Positions 8,215-19,087 of a DNA stretch of 64,000 nucleotides are shown piece after piece (position 1 is the first letter of the stretch; the number at the start of each line of letters is the position of its first letter). Position numbers and translations under genes: made by a program. The notes beneath the pieces were generated by a model. The model did not search any database. It was not told where the DNA came from and was given only the letters and a program-made list of their open reading frames with translations. This DNA comes from Streptomyces cyaneofuscatus (GTDB taxonomy: Bacteria; Actinomycetota; Actinomycetes; Streptomycetales; Streptomycetaceae), in assembly GCF_000718135.1 (NCBI RefSeq), contig NZ_JOEM01000013.1, positions 62,001 through 126,000 of the forward strand, given 5' to 3'.

Positions 8215-8997
8215 TCAGCGCATCAGCTCTCCGGCGTTGACCAGGAGGGACTGGCCGGTGATCGCCCGCGCCCGGTCGGAGGCCAGGAAGGCGACGGCCT
8301 CCGCCACATCCCCGTCCGTGGCCAGCTCCGGCAGGGCCATCCGCTCGGTGAGCCGGGCCAGCACCTCGGACTCCGGTACGCCTTCGGTGCGCGCGGTGAA
8401 CTGGACGTACGCCTGCACCGGCGGGCCCCACATCCACCCCGGCAGCACGGTGTTGACCCGGATCCGGTGCGGCCCCAACTCCCGTGCCAGGGAGTACATC
8501 GCCGAGGTGAGCGCCCCCTTGGACGCCGCGTACGCCGCCTGCCACACCTGGGAGGGTGCGGCCACGGCGGACTGCGTACCGATCACCACCACCGAGCCGC
8601 CGCGCTCCTTGAGGGCGGGCAGGCAGGCCCGGGTCATCCGCAGCGTACCGAGCAGGTTCACATCGAGGACCGACTGCCAGGTGGCGAAGTCCGCGTCCTG
8701 GAGGCCGCCGAAGTAGCTGTCCCAGGCGGCCACATGGACCACCGCGTCGATCCCGCCGAACCGCTCGACCGCCAGGGCGGCCAGTGCCTCGCACTGTGAC
8801 TCGTCGGTGATGTCGGTCGGCAGGTGGGCGGTGTGCCGGCCGTCCGGGTCGATCTCCGCCGCGACCTTGGCCAGATGCGCCGCCGTACGCGCCCCGAGCA
8901 CCGCGCGCCCTCCGTCCCGTACGACGGTCTCGGCGACCCGGTGCCCGAGCCCCGCGCCGACGCCCGACACGATGACGGTCTTTCCCGTGAGCAGCAT
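8215..8997 (-). CDS. Short-chain dehydrogenase/reductase (SDR)
   Basis: A 260-residue classical SDR. The NAD(P)-binding motif is GVGAGLG near residue 13, NVLLG-like NLLGT follows, and the catalytic Tyr-Lys pair is in AYAASKGAL with an upstream Ser in VIGTQSAVAA. The Gly-rich motif and the acidic residue after beta-2 are not clear enough to choose NAD or NADP. The open frame continues far upstream but ATG 8997, with GGGAGG seven bases before it, gives the normal SDR length. It is divergent from the gene at 9088 and both share a perfect palindrome in the 90-base gap, suggesting a jointly regulated catabolic or detoxification pair. The substrate is unknown. Confidence 0.87.
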   Translation of the reverse strand: MLLTGKTVIVSGVGAGLGHRVAETVVRDGGRAVLGARTAAHLAKVAAEIDPDGRHTAHLPTDITDESQCEALAALAVERFGGIDAVVHVAAWDSYFGGLQDADFATWQSVLDVNLLGTLRMTRACLPALKERGGSVVVIGTQSAVAAPSQVWQAAYAASKGALTSAMYSLARELGPHRIRVNTVLPGWMWGPPVQAYVQFTARTEGVPESEVLARLTERMALPELATDGDVAEAVAFLASDRARAITGQSLLVNAGELMR

Positions 8998-9025
8998 CCC
9001 GGCGCCTCCCGGCCCTGGAAGTTTT

Positions 9026-9042
9026 TCTGACGGAGCGTCAGA
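9026..9042. promoter_or_regulatory. Perfect 17-bp palindrome, candidate TetR-family operator
   Basis: TCTGACG-gag-CGTCAGA lies midway between the divergent SDR gene and the gene at 9088. Size and symmetry suit a dimeric TetR-family repressor controlling both directions. No regulator gene is adjacent, so the cognate protein would be encoded elsewhere. Confidence 0.65.
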
Positions 9043-9087
9043 GTAGGTGCCCGCAGGGGGTCGATGGAAGGGGAAGGGGTGCGGGAC

Positions 9088-9936
9088 ATGGCGGACGAGG
9101 GTGAGGGGACGCGGGGCGCGGGCTATGCCGGGCTGGCGGCGGTGGGGCCGTACGGGGTGCGCCCGGGGCACGCGCTGATCACGATGGTCGAGCCGCATCC
9201 GGGCCATGAGTACGCGTACAACCGCTGGTACGAGGACGACCACTACTACGCCGGGGCGACGGCCATGCCGTGGATGTTCGCCGGGCGGCGCTGGGTGGCG
9301 ACCAAGGACCTCCAGGAGTTGCGCTACCCGGAGGAGTCGGCGGTCGCCCGGCCGGTGGGAACGGGGTGCTATCTGTCGACGTACTGGGTGACCGAGGGCC
9401 GCTACGACGAGCACATGAAGTGGACCGTCGCCATCAACAAGCGGCTCAACCGGGACGGCCGGGTCTACCAGGACCGGACCCACGTCTTCACGGCCTTCCA
9501 GGACCACGAGGCCACGGTCTACCGCGACGGTGCCGCCGGGCCCCGGGACTTCCACGCGCTCGACCACCCGTACGCGGGACTCGTCCTCCAGGTCGTGGAC
9601 GCGGAAGGCCCCGAGCAGCGGGCCGAGTTGCTGGAGTGGCTGAGGTCGCGGCATCTGCCGAAGCGGCTGAGCGGGTCGCCGGCGGCCATGGTGACCGTCT
9701 TCCGGCCGACGCCCCTGCCGGGTGACCGGATGACCTACGTGAAGCAGGTCGAGGGGGTGGACACCCGGCTGACGCTGCTGTGGTTCCTCCAGGAGGACCC
9801 GCGTACCTGCTGGGGGGCGCACTTCACGGGGCTGGACGCGGCGGTCGCGGAAGCGGGGCTGGGGCGGGTCGAGCTGGTCGCGCCGTTCATCCCGACCGTG
9901 CCGGGGACCGATCGGTACGTCGACCGGTTGAGGTGA
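9088..9936 (+). CDS. Conserved protein with likely dimeric alpha/beta-barrel (EthD-like) fold, function unknown
   Basis: I do not recognise a named function. The 282-residue protein begins its conserved part with GHALITMVEPHPGHEYAYN and RWYEDDHYY, the W-Y-x-x-H pattern seen in EthD/Dabb ferredoxin-like domains, and the C-terminal half repeats a similar strand order (AAMVTVFRPTPLPG). That suggests two tandem ferredoxin-like units, as in small-molecule-binding or ring-modifying proteins. Aromatic and acidic residues are abundant. ATG 9088 was preferred because a GGAAGGGG site lies upstream at good spacing; ATG 9064, in frame, has a G-rich site only three bases away and is possible. The divergent SDR and shared palindrome suggest they act in one pathway. 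Confidence 0.6.
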   Translation: MADEGEGTRGAGYAGLAAVGPYGVRPGHALITMVEPHPGHEYAYNRWYEDDHYYAGATAMPWMFAGRRWVATKDLQELRYPEESAVARPVGTGCYLSTYWVTEGRYDEHMKWTVAINKRLNRDGRVYQDRTHVFTAFQDHEATVYRDGAAGPRDFHALDHPYAGLVLQVVDAEGPEQRAELLEWLRSRHLPKRLSGSPAAMVTVFRPTPLPGDRMTYVKQVEGVDTRLTLLWFLQEDPRTCWGAHFTGLDAAVAEAGLGRVELVAPFIPTVPGTDRYVDRLR

Positions 9937-10043
9937 CGGCCGTCGGGTGGGGTGGCGTGGGGGCATGGGGCGGGGGCGCGTGCCGAGCCCCCTCGGCCAG
10001 GACGGCGAACCGGTCGAGAGGGCTCCATCAGGTGATGCAAGGT

Positions 10044-10078
10044 GTGCAGGTGTGCAGGTGGTGCAGGTGGTGCAGGTG
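10044..10078 (+). repeat. 9-bp tandem repeat downstream of a DUF397 gene
   Basis: Three exact GTGCAGGTG units (10052-10078) follow a truncated 8-base copy (10044-10051). The array is in the 160-base gap between the stop of the rightward gene ending at 9936 and the stop of the leftward DUF397 gene, and is not coding. Its role is unknown. Confidence 0.75.
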
Positions 10079-10096
10079 GTGCGGCCTGCTCGGCGG

Positions 10097-10303
10097 TCAG
10101 GCGCCGGCCGGGCCCGTGGCGACATCGCGCACGAACGCGTTCCACGCACCGGGGACGAAGGTGAGCGAGGGGCCCTCGGGGGCCTTCGAGTCACGCACGG
10201 CGATGGACAGAGCGACCGGGGACTTGACCTCGACGCACGCGCCGTTGCCCCCGGAGTACGACGACTTCGTCCACATGTCCGTAGCACCCTGAAGAATTGC
10301 CAT
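10097..10303 (-). CDS. DUF397 small protein, partner of the upstream HTH regulator
   Basis: A 68-residue DUF397 protein, recognised by WTKSSYSGGNGACVEV and the C-terminal FVPGAWNAFVRDV. Such proteins are encoded next to DUF5753 helix-turn-helix regulators in Streptomyces, in pairs related to the WhiJ and AbaA loci that influence development and antibiotic production; some behave like antitoxin-toxin-like modules. ATG 10303 is preferred because GGAG lies five bases upstream; GTG 10309 would overlap that site. The HTH gene is 200 bases upstream on the same strand, so the two may have separate promoters. Confidence 0.88.
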   Translation of the reverse strand: MAILQGATDMWTKSSYSGGNGACVEVKSPVALSIAVRDSKAPEGPSLTFVPGAWNAFVRDVATGPAGA

Positions 10304-10503
10304 GTTCACTCCGGTTCAGAGAGTTGGGTGAGTCGCACCAACCTGATTCCGGTTGGCGTGATCGACGCTACTCGCCAAGCCCCGTCCATGAGATGGCCGT
10401 TCACTCGACCGGGTGTCATTTAGCCAAGAACTCTTACGCCGTGAGTCGGCGGCGGTGTAAGGTGCCGCCGCCGCTCACTCGGCGCTCTGAGGAGTGTCCT
10501 GAT

Positions 10504-11361
10504 TCAGCTGGTGTAGGACTTGGCGATCTTGCTGATGAACTCCCGCGTCTGCTCCACGTTCAGCGCCTGCGCCCGCAGGTGTTCGTACATCACGCTGTAG
10601 CGCTGCACGTCGTTCGCCTTCTCCAGATAGAGATCGCTCGTGACGCCCTCGATGTAGACGACGCTGGAGTCCGCCGCGTCCGGGAACTCCAGGATCGCGT
10701 ACTGCCCGTTGATCCCGGGGTGCGCCCCCATGTCGAACGGAAGCACCTGCACGGTCACATGCGGCAGGTGCGACTGCTCGACGAGGTGCTCCAACTGGTC
10801 GATCATCACCTGGTTGTCACCGACCCGCCGGCGCAGCGCCGACTCGTCGATCACGGCCCACAGCCGCAGCGGGTTCTCCGGCGCGTTGACCCGGTCCTGG
10901 CGCCGGGACCGTACGTTGACGCGCTTCTCGATGTCCGACGGCGGTGCCTCGGGGAGCGCGCCGCTGATCAGCGCCTCGGCGTACGCCCGGGTCTGGAGCA
11001 GGCCCGGAACCATCTGGGGCTCGTACACCCGCAGGGACTCCGCGTCCGTCTCCAGACCGATGTAGACGCTGTACGGGATGTCGCCGAAGGCGTGCCACCA
11101 GCCCTGCTGGCGCGAGTCCTTGGCCATCTGCATGAGCGAGTCGACGATGCGGACGTCCTCGACCTCGTACACCCCGCAGAGGTCGCGCACGTCGCGCTGG
11201 CTGATGGAGCGGCGGCCGTTCTCCAGGCGGCTGATCTTCGACTGCGAGACCAGCAGGCGCTCCGCCACCTCCTCGGCCGTCATGCCTTTGAGTTCGCGCA
11301 GGCGGCGCAGTTCCTGGCCCAACCTGCGTCGCCTGACTGTGGGATTGACGTTGGACGGCAC
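10504..11361 (-). CDS. XRE-family HTH regulator with DUF5753 effector domain
   Basis: A 285-residue regulator. Residues about 12-70 form the HTH: GQELRRLRELKGMTAEEVA then VSQSKISRLENGRR, a classic recognition helix. From about residue 100 the DUF5753 domain appears, with EPQMVPGLLQTRAYAEALI and HLPHVTVQVLPFDMGAHPG. These proteins pair with DUF397 partners, and here a DUF397 gene lies just downstream on the same strand. The partner probably tunes DNA binding of the regulator. GTG 11361 is preceded by GGAGGTG at about ten bases. Targets are unknown; autoregulation through the upstream gap is likely. Confidence 0.9.
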   Translation of the reverse strand: MPSNVNPTVRRRRLGQELRRLRELKGMTAEEVAERLLVSQSKISRLENGRRSISQRDVRDLCGVYEVEDVRIVDSLMQMAKDSRQQGWWHAFGDIPYSVYIGLETDAESLRVYEPQMVPGLLQTRAYAEALISGALPEAPPSDIEKRVNVRSRRQDRVNAPENPLRLWAVIDESALRRRVGDNQVMIDQLEHLVEQSHLPHVTVQVLPFDMGAHPGINGQYAILEFPDAADSSVVYIEGVTSDLYLEKANDVQRYSVMYEHLRAQALNVEQTREFISKIAKSYTS

Positions 11362-11675
11362 GGAAAGTGCACCTCCGGCTATGTAGCTGTGCGTATCTAC
11401 TGCTCAGCAGATTGCCACCCCTTGCCCCGGCCGCGCTGGGAAACGGCCACACGCAGGTGCGTGCGGTATAGGCCCCCGACCGCGCACCGGAGCGCGCACC
11501 GGCGCGTGAGACGGCGTGTGCTACGGCGCGCAAGCGCACGGGGCAGCCGGTCGAAACCGGCTGCCCCGTGCGTGGTGCGGCTCCCGAACCGGGTCCTGTG
11601 ACGACGGCACGGCGGTGTGCGATTGTCCGCGCGGTCCTCTGCGCGGGTCCTGCTGAGGTGCTCAGGTGCTCCGGA
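11362..11675. other. Gene-free gap between HTH regulator and GPP34 gene
   Basis: About 314 bases. It should contain the leftward promoter of the HTH gene near 11362-11450 and holds a strong hairpin at 11535-11572 that serves the GPP34 gene. Around 11480-11520 short GCGCACCGG/GCGTG repeats occur. No coding sequence was supported. Confidence 0.5.
11535..11572 (-). terminator. Terminator hairpin of the GPP34 gene
   Basis: A perfect 17-bp stem (11535-11551 with 11556-11572) closed by a CGAA tetraloop. It lies about 100 bases beyond the stop of the leftward GPP34 gene. A very stable stem without T-tract is the normal Streptomyces form. Confidence 0.85.
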
Positions 11676-12395
11676 TCAGCTCGCGGCGGTGTGCGCCATG
11701 CTGTCCCGGCGTGCCTGTGCTTGCGGCTGCAACGGAACGCCCGCTGCCTGCTGCGTACGGCGTGGCTGGACCGCCACGCCGTTCTGGACGTCCATCACGG
11801 CATGCGCCACGAGACCGCCCATGGGGTCGTGCCTGATCAGGTCCCGGAGCCGGGAGCGCGATGAACGCCCCTCGTTCCCGGGGTACAGGTGCTTGCCGAG
11901 TCCGACCGCGTGGGCCAGTGCGGCGAGCGCCGCGGTCCGCGGGTCCGGCGGTACGCCGGTGCGGATCGCACTGTCCAGCCGGGCCCTGATGTCCCGGCTG
12001 ATGGCTGTCTCCGTCGCCTGGTAGCGAGTCGTCGGCAGCACTCCGCACATCTGGCCCGCCACGGCATGAACCATGCCGCACCGCTCCAGATGAGCGAGAT
12101 AGATCTGGCGCAGCCCCAGCCGGGGTCCGCCGATCCAGTGGACCGCCCGGACCGGGCTGCCACGACGGCGCAGCAGCTCCAGTGCGGAGTCCAGTGTCGG
12201 ATCTCCTGTCGGCCGTGGCATCACCACGGCGATACGATCCCCGTCAGGGGCTATCCGTCCTGCCAGAGCCAGCTCCACTAGCTGTGCCCCGGCCAGGCCG
12301 AGGTCGAGCGACTGCGGCTGCGCTGTGGTACCCGTGGTCGGGTCCAGAGCGAGCAACAGAAGCTCCTCCGGGATTGTTCTGCGGCTCCTGCCCAT
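11676..12395 (-). CDS. GPP34 (GOLPH3/Vps74-like) family protein
   Basis: A 239-residue protein starting MGRSRRTIPEELLLLALDP and continuing with SLDLGLAGAQLVELALAGRI, the typical opening of the GPP34 family. In eukaryotes this fold binds phosphatidylinositol-4-phosphate at the Golgi; in actinomycetes many paralogues occur next to DUF397/HTH or conservon genes and their role is unknown. The last 35 residues (QPQAQARRDSMAHTAAS and before) are low-complexity. The ATG follows GGGAGG at five bases. A strong terminator follows. Confidence 0.85.
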   Translation of the reverse strand: MGRSRRTIPEELLLLALDPTTGTTAQPQSLDLGLAGAQLVELALAGRIAPDGDRIAVVMPRPTGDPTLDSALELLRRRGSPVRAVHWIGGPRLGLRQIYLAHLERCGMVHAVAGQMCGVLPTTRYQATETAISRDIRARLDSAIRTGVPPDPRTAALAALAHAVGLGKHLYPGNEGRSSRSRLRDLIRHDPMGGLVAHAVMDVQNGVAVQPRRTQQAAGVPLQPQAQARRDSMAHTAAS

Positions 12396-12552
12396 CCATG
12401 CCTCCCCGCGTGGATGTCTGACAGGGTGACCCCTCTCACATTCATCTGTCGAGAGCGCCTGGCTGCTTTGTATGGGAACCGGTAGGTATGTCGTTCTCGT
12501 CTAGCAGCTCGGCCAGGGGTTCACACAGGACACTGGTAGATGGTTCGGACAG

Positions 12553-12570
12553 CGCGGGGATTGCCCCGCG
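12553..12570 (+). promoter_or_regulatory. 5'-leader hairpin before the carboxypeptidase gene
   Basis: CGCGGGG-attg-CCCCGCG forms a 7-bp GC-only stem that ends eight bases before the AGGAGG ribosome site of the gene at 12589. It is close enough to influence initiation or mRNA stability. No known riboswitch pattern was recognised. Confidence 0.4.
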
Positions 12571-12588
12571 GCGCATGAGGAGGCATCG

Positions 12589-15138
<2,550 letters not shown>

Positions 15139-15162
15139 GCACACAGCGGTACGGGGCAGGCA

Positions 15163-15198
15163 CGGGGCGGGGTGAGCGGCGTCGCTCACCCCGCCCCG
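15163..15198 (+). terminator. Terminator hairpin after the carboxypeptidase gene
   Basis: A perfect 16-bp stem (15163-15178 with 15183-15198) and a GCGT loop, starting 24 bases after the stop. It separates the carboxypeptidase from the membrane protein gene at 15309. Confidence 0.85.
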
Positions 15199-15308
15199 AT
15201 GTCAGGAGAATGTGTCGGAGGTACGTGTTAGCGTCCCCGGACAACTGAAGGGCGCCGGGACGCGTCCTGAAAGGCGTACGGGGCCGCCGGAGGACGGGGA
15301 GAGCCGTA

Positions 15309-17180
15309 GTGACCACCGCGGAGCCGAGACCCGGCCGCGAGGCGGACAGCAGCACCGGAAAGATCGCGGACGGCGACAGCGCCGCCCCGCGCGTCCTGCT
15401 GCCCTCACCCCGTACGCCGGAGCCTTCCGCTCCCGAGCCGGACGCCGCCCCTGAGCCGTCCGTCACCCCGGCCCGGCGGCTGCTGCGCCACCCCGTCACC
15501 ATCGCCACGGCGGCCGCGGCCGTCACCCACGTCCTGTGGTTCCTCTTCTTCGCCAACAGCGGCGGCGACATCGCGGCGCAGGACGCCTGGGCCGAGTTCG
15601 TGGGCCGGCACCCGGGCACCGCGTACAACCTCGCCTGGTACGGGGGCATGCACCCCGTCTCGTACAGCGTGGTCTCGCCGTATCTGATGTCGGTGCTCGG
15701 CGTCCGCTCCACGATGATGATCGTGGGGACGGTCTCGGCGGCGCTGACCGCGCTGATCCTCGTCCGGGTCCGGGCCGTGCGCAATCCGCTGGCCTGCTCG
15801 CTCGCCGGGGTCTTCGCCTACCTGTGCAACGCGCTGTCGGGGCGGGTGACGTTCGGGCTCGGCATGATGTTCGCCGTCGGTGCCGTCGCCGCCGTCTTCT
15901 GCTGGCCCCACCGCTGGCGGTACAAGCGGTGGGCCAAGGCTGCCGTCGCCGCCCCGCTCGCCGGTCTCGCGACCGCCTCCAGCCCGGTCGCCGGGCTCTT
16001 CCTCGGGGTCGTCGCGGCCGCGCTCTTCCTCCACAAGCGGCGCCCCGGCGCGTACGCGATCGGGCTCGCCCCCGTCGCCGTGGTGGCGCTGTCCTCCCTC
16101 CTCTTCCCGTTCTCCGGTACGCAGCCGATGTCGCTGGGGACGGTGTCGCTGCCGTTCCTCTTCGCGGCCCTCGTCTTCGTCCTCGTACCGCGCGACTGGT
16201 CCACGGTCCGCACGGCCGCCGCCGTCTACGGGTTCGGCACGGTGCTCACCTACTTCGTCGACTCGCAGATCGGGTCGAACGTGACCCGTATGGCGATGCT
16301 GTTCGCCGGGATCGTGCTGCTCGCCGCCCTGCCGTACACGGTGCCGCGCAGCCGCCGCTGGTACGCGCTGGTGCTGGCGTTCGCCGGGCTCAACTTCTGG
16401 ATCGGCTTCAAGGGCGTCGACGACATCGTCCGCACCACCCCCGACGCCTCCTGGGCCCGTTCGCTGGCCCCCCTGGTCAACCAGCTCCAGCAGGTCGGGG
16501 CGGAGAGGGGCCGGGTCGAGGTGGTCCCCGCGAGCAGCCACCGGGAGGCCTCGGCGCTGGCCACGTACAACCTGGCCCGCGGCTGGAACCGGCAGGCCGA
16601 CATGAAGCGCAACCCGCTCTTCTACGACGACACCCTGGACGCGGTCAACTACCGGCAGTGGCTGGACCGCTGGGCCGTCCACTACGTGGTGCTGCCCACC
16701 GGCAGGCCGGACGGCGGGGCGGAGCGGGAGACGGAGCTCGTGGGGAAGGGGCTGTCCTACCTCCGCGAGATATGGAGCGACGAGAACTGGAAGCTCTACC
16801 GGGTCCTGGAGCCGACCCCGCTCGCCGATCCGCCCGCGACGGTGGAGAAGGCGGGGGCGAACGAGCTGACGATCCGGGTCGAGTCGGCGGGCCGGGTGCT
16901 CATCCGGATCCCGCACTCGCGCTGGCTCGCGGTCGTCGACGAGCAGGGCAAGGCGGTGGAGCGGCCGCAGGAGACCGAGGAGTCCAAGCTGCGGACGCAG
17001 GAGGACGAGACGGCCCCCAAGACCTTCGACAACCTCCACGGCTGCCTGAACAAGATCGTGGACGAGGGTCCGTACGGCGACGAGTGGACCGAGCTGCTCG
17101 CGCCGAAGCCGGGGGTGTACCGGCTGGCGGCTCCGTACCAGTTGCAGCCGGGGACGCCGTGCCCGGAGGAGCTCAGCTGA
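15309..17180 (+). CDS. Multi-pass membrane protein with extracytoplasmic C-terminal domain (GT-C-like architecture)
   Basis: A 623-residue protein. Residues 1-60 are polar and cytoplasmic, then about nine to eleven hydrophobic helices run to residue 365, followed by a soluble region of about 250 residues ending at 623. The early loop after helix 1 (AQDAWAEFVGRHPG, then YGGMHPVSYSVVSPYL) resembles the acidic-residue first extracytoplasmic loop of GT-C glycosyltransferases that use polyprenyl-linked sugars. Automatic annotation often calls such proteins MFS, but the fold pattern is different. A role in cell-surface glycan assembly is inference. GTG 15309 follows GGGGAGAG. It is downstream of the carboxypeptidase but behind a terminator. 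Confidence 0.6.
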   Translation: MTTAEPRPGREADSSTGKIADGDSAAPRVLLPSPRTPEPSAPEPDAAPEPSVTPARRLLRHPVTIATAAAAVTHVLWFLFFANSGGDIAAQDAWAEFVGRHPGTAYNLAWYGGMHPVSYSVVSPYLMSVLGVRSTMMIVGTVSAALTALILVRVRAVRNPLACSLAGVFAYLCNALSGRVTFGLGMMFAVGAVAAVFCWPHRWRYKRWAKAAVAAPLAGLATASSPVAGLFLGVVAAALFLHKRRPGAYAIGLAPVAVVALSSLLFPFSGTQPMSLGTVSLPFLFAALVFVLVPRDWSTVRTAAAVYGFGTVLTYFVDSQIGSNVTRMAMLFAGIVLLAALPYTVPRSRRWYALVLAFAGLNFWIGFKGVDDIVRTTPDASWARSLAPLVNQLQQVGAERGRVEVVPASSHREASALATYNLARGWNRQADMKRNPLFYDDTLDAVNYRQWLDRWAVHYVVLPTGRPDGGAERETELVGKGLSYLREIWSDENWKLYRVLEPTPLADPPATVEKAGANELTIRVESAGRVLIRIPHSRWLAVVDEQGKAVERPQETEESKLRTQEDETAPKTFDNLHGCLNKIVDEGPYGDEWTELLAPKPGVYRLAAPYQLQPGTPCPEELS

Positions 17181-17321
17181 GCCGAACCGGGCTCTTCTGC
17201 AAGGACGTTGCGGAAATGACGGCTGTACGGACCCGCTGAGCCGGTTTCAAACCGATCGCTGTACGGGCCATCGTTCATGGGCCCTCCCTCTGGGGCCGCC
17301 GCCCTGGCAAGGTGTCCTGTC

Positions 17322-18308
17322 ATGAGGTGCCAACACTGCGGTGGTCAACGCGGCGCGCTGCCGGGGATGGTCTGCCCCGGCTGCGGATCGGCCCGTTCCC
17401 GGATGGCGGCCGGCGAGAGCTCCTGGGTCGCACAGGAGACCCTGACGGGCCGCGTCTCGACCCTGCCCCGACGACGTAAAGCCTTGCTGGCGGCGGGAGT
17501 CGTGGTGGCCGCCGGGGGGCTGGCGACGGTGGCCGCGCTGCTCCTGTCGGGCGGCGGGAGCGTGGGCGGCGGCACGAGCCGTACGGACGCGGCGGGCCGG
17601 GCGGGCGCCCTGCCGGGCCCGCCGGACCGGATCGGGGGCGGGGCTCCGACCCGTATCGGCCCGGGGGAGGACGCCCCCGCCGTGCCCGCGCCCGAGGAGC
17701 CGTCCGCGGAGGCACCGGAAGCGCCGGAGGATCCGGACTCTCCTGGCTCCCCGGACTCTCCGGGCTCCCCGGATTCCACGGACTCCCCGGACGAGGGCGG
17801 CCGCCGCTTCACGCAGTGGGCGGGCCCGGGCTGCACCGCGGGGGAGTACCGGGAGTACGGCCGCTTCGAGCGGGGCGAGGCGGGCTGGTACGCGGTCGCC
17901 ACGGGCGGCTTCACCGGCGGCGGCTGCGACGGCCGGTTCAGCGCCGTCCCGATGTCGGGCAGCCCCACCGAGGACCGCGGTTCCACCGCCACCTGGTCCT
18001 GGCACCTGGGCGAGGGCTTCCGCAGTTGCACGCTGACGGTGTTCGTGCCGGAGGGGCGCGCCCGCGACGTGGCGGGCGACCCGACCGTCTACCGGGTGCT
18101 CTCCGACCCGGCCGACGCGCACTCCGCGTACACCGGGTTCGCGGTGCGCCAGACGCAGCACCGGGGGAGCGCGGTCGAGGTGGGCAACTACCCGGTCAAG
18201 GGCGACGCCTTCGCGGTGCTGCTCATCGACCGGGGCCGGGACTGGGGCGCGTCGGACCGGGTGGGCGCGCATCACGCGGCGGCGCAGATGCGGGTGGTCT
18301 GCCGCTGA
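17322..18308 (+). CDS. Zinc-ribbon single-pass membrane protein with secreted C-terminal domain
   Basis: A 328-residue protein of unknown function. It starts MRCQHCGGQ and VCPGCG, a four-cysteine zinc ribbon, followed by a basic region and a transmembrane helix ALLAAGVVVAAGGLATVAAL at about 49-70. A Pro/Asp/Ser-rich linker with repeated PDSPGSPDS units (17730-17790) leads to an extracellular domain of about 165 residues with four cysteines. The topology is cytoplasmic zinc ribbon, membrane helix and outside domain. ATG 17322 was chosen because the CxxC ribbon starts there and AAGG lies upstream; an in-frame ATG at 17277 has poorer support. A sensor or envelope role is a guess. Confidence 0.65.
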   Translation: MRCQHCGGQRGALPGMVCPGCGSARSRMAAGESSWVAQETLTGRVSTLPRRRKALLAAGVVVAAGGLATVAALLLSGGGSVGGGTSRTDAAGRAGALPGPPDRIGGGAPTRIGPGEDAPAVPAPEEPSAEAPEAPEDPDSPGSPDSPGSPDSTDSPDEGGRRFTQWAGPGCTAGEYREYGRFERGEAGWYAVATGGFTGGGCDGRFSAVPMSGSPTEDRGSTATWSWHLGEGFRSCTLTVFVPEGRARDVAGDPTVYRVLSDPADAHSAYTGFAVRQTQHRGSAVEVGNYPVKGDAFAVLLIDRGRDWGASDRVGAHHAAAQMRVVCR

Positions 18309-18338
18309 GGGGCGCGGGTCGCCCGTACCGGGCGCAGG

Positions 18339-18989
18339 TCAGGGGGCGTCCTCGTACGGTCCGCCCCGGAAGTACAGCGCCCCGGAGGACCGCGCACGGT
18401 CACCGCGCTCATGCGCGGCGTCGGAGCGGTCGGCGGGCTCGGACCGCCCGGCCAGCCCGCGCAGTCTCTCCAGGCCGGTCAGGATCTCCGACCGGTTGCG
18501 GGACGCCTTCATCCACCGGGGCAGCCGGGGGACCATCGCCAAGGTGGAGCCGCTGCCTCCTCGTTCGCGCAGCGTGGCGCGGATGTAGGCCGACAGGTGG
18601 TCGACGTGCTCCTCGTTGTAGGCCCACAGAACGCGGCCGGTGCATCGGGTCTGCAACCACAGGGGCCGATGGAAGAACGGATCCTCCGTACCGCCCGGCC
18701 TGGCCCCGACGAGCCCGGTCCCCCGCATCCCCGCCTGCCACTTCGCGACGGCGCCGCACCGTCCGCAGGCCGGCCGGCGCGGCTGGAACAACAGCTCGCT
18801 GAAGTAACGGATTTCGGGGAGCCCGGGACGGGGAACGACCTGCGCGCGTCCCCCGCACCGGGGGCAGACCACCAGCACGAGCCCGGAGAACTGGGCCAGC
18901 CAGCGCCCCGCGTCGACGTGCCGGACCGGGGAGGTGGCCGGAGCCCGGCCCGGTACGGGTGGCGGGTCTGCGGTCGGGTCGGCGTTCAT
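18339..18989 (-). CDS. TFIIB-type zinc-ribbon-containing protein, function unknown
   Basis: A 216-residue protein. After a 40-residue polar leader it has VCPRCGGRAQ and, 30 residues later, RPACGRCGAVAKW, together a CxxC...CxxC zinc ribbon. The central region FHRPLWLQTRCTGRVLWAYN and HVDHLSAYIRATLRER matches a widespread uncharacterised family found from Bacillus to Streptomyces. There is no sign of a membrane segment. ATG 18989 has a GAGAG site eight bases upstream; GTG 18998 is possible but lacks one. It converges with the gene ending at 18308 and is divergent from the kinase-like gene at 19088. Confidence 0.7.
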   Translation of the reverse strand: MNADPTADPPPVPGRAPATSPVRHVDAGRWLAQFSGLVLVVCPRCGGRAQVVPRPGLPEIRYFSELLFQPRRPACGRCGAVAKWQAGMRGTGLVGARPGGTEDPFFHRPLWLQTRCTGRVLWAYNEEHVDHLSAYIRATLRERGGSGSTLAMVPRLPRWMKASRNRSEILTGLERLRGLAGRSEPADRSDAAHERGDRARSSGALYFRGGPYEDAP

Positions 18990-19087
18990 GCACGACACTC
19001 TCGCAGGCCGGGAGTGGTGGGCCGCCGACGGGGCACAGGACCGGAATGACCTTGTGCAGCCGCGGAACCGCCTGGTTCACTCACCCG

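Noticed and set aside
8998..10287. N-terminal extension of the SDR frame
   Set aside because: The SDR Rossmann motif starts right after ATG 8997, and the extension runs antisense over another gene.
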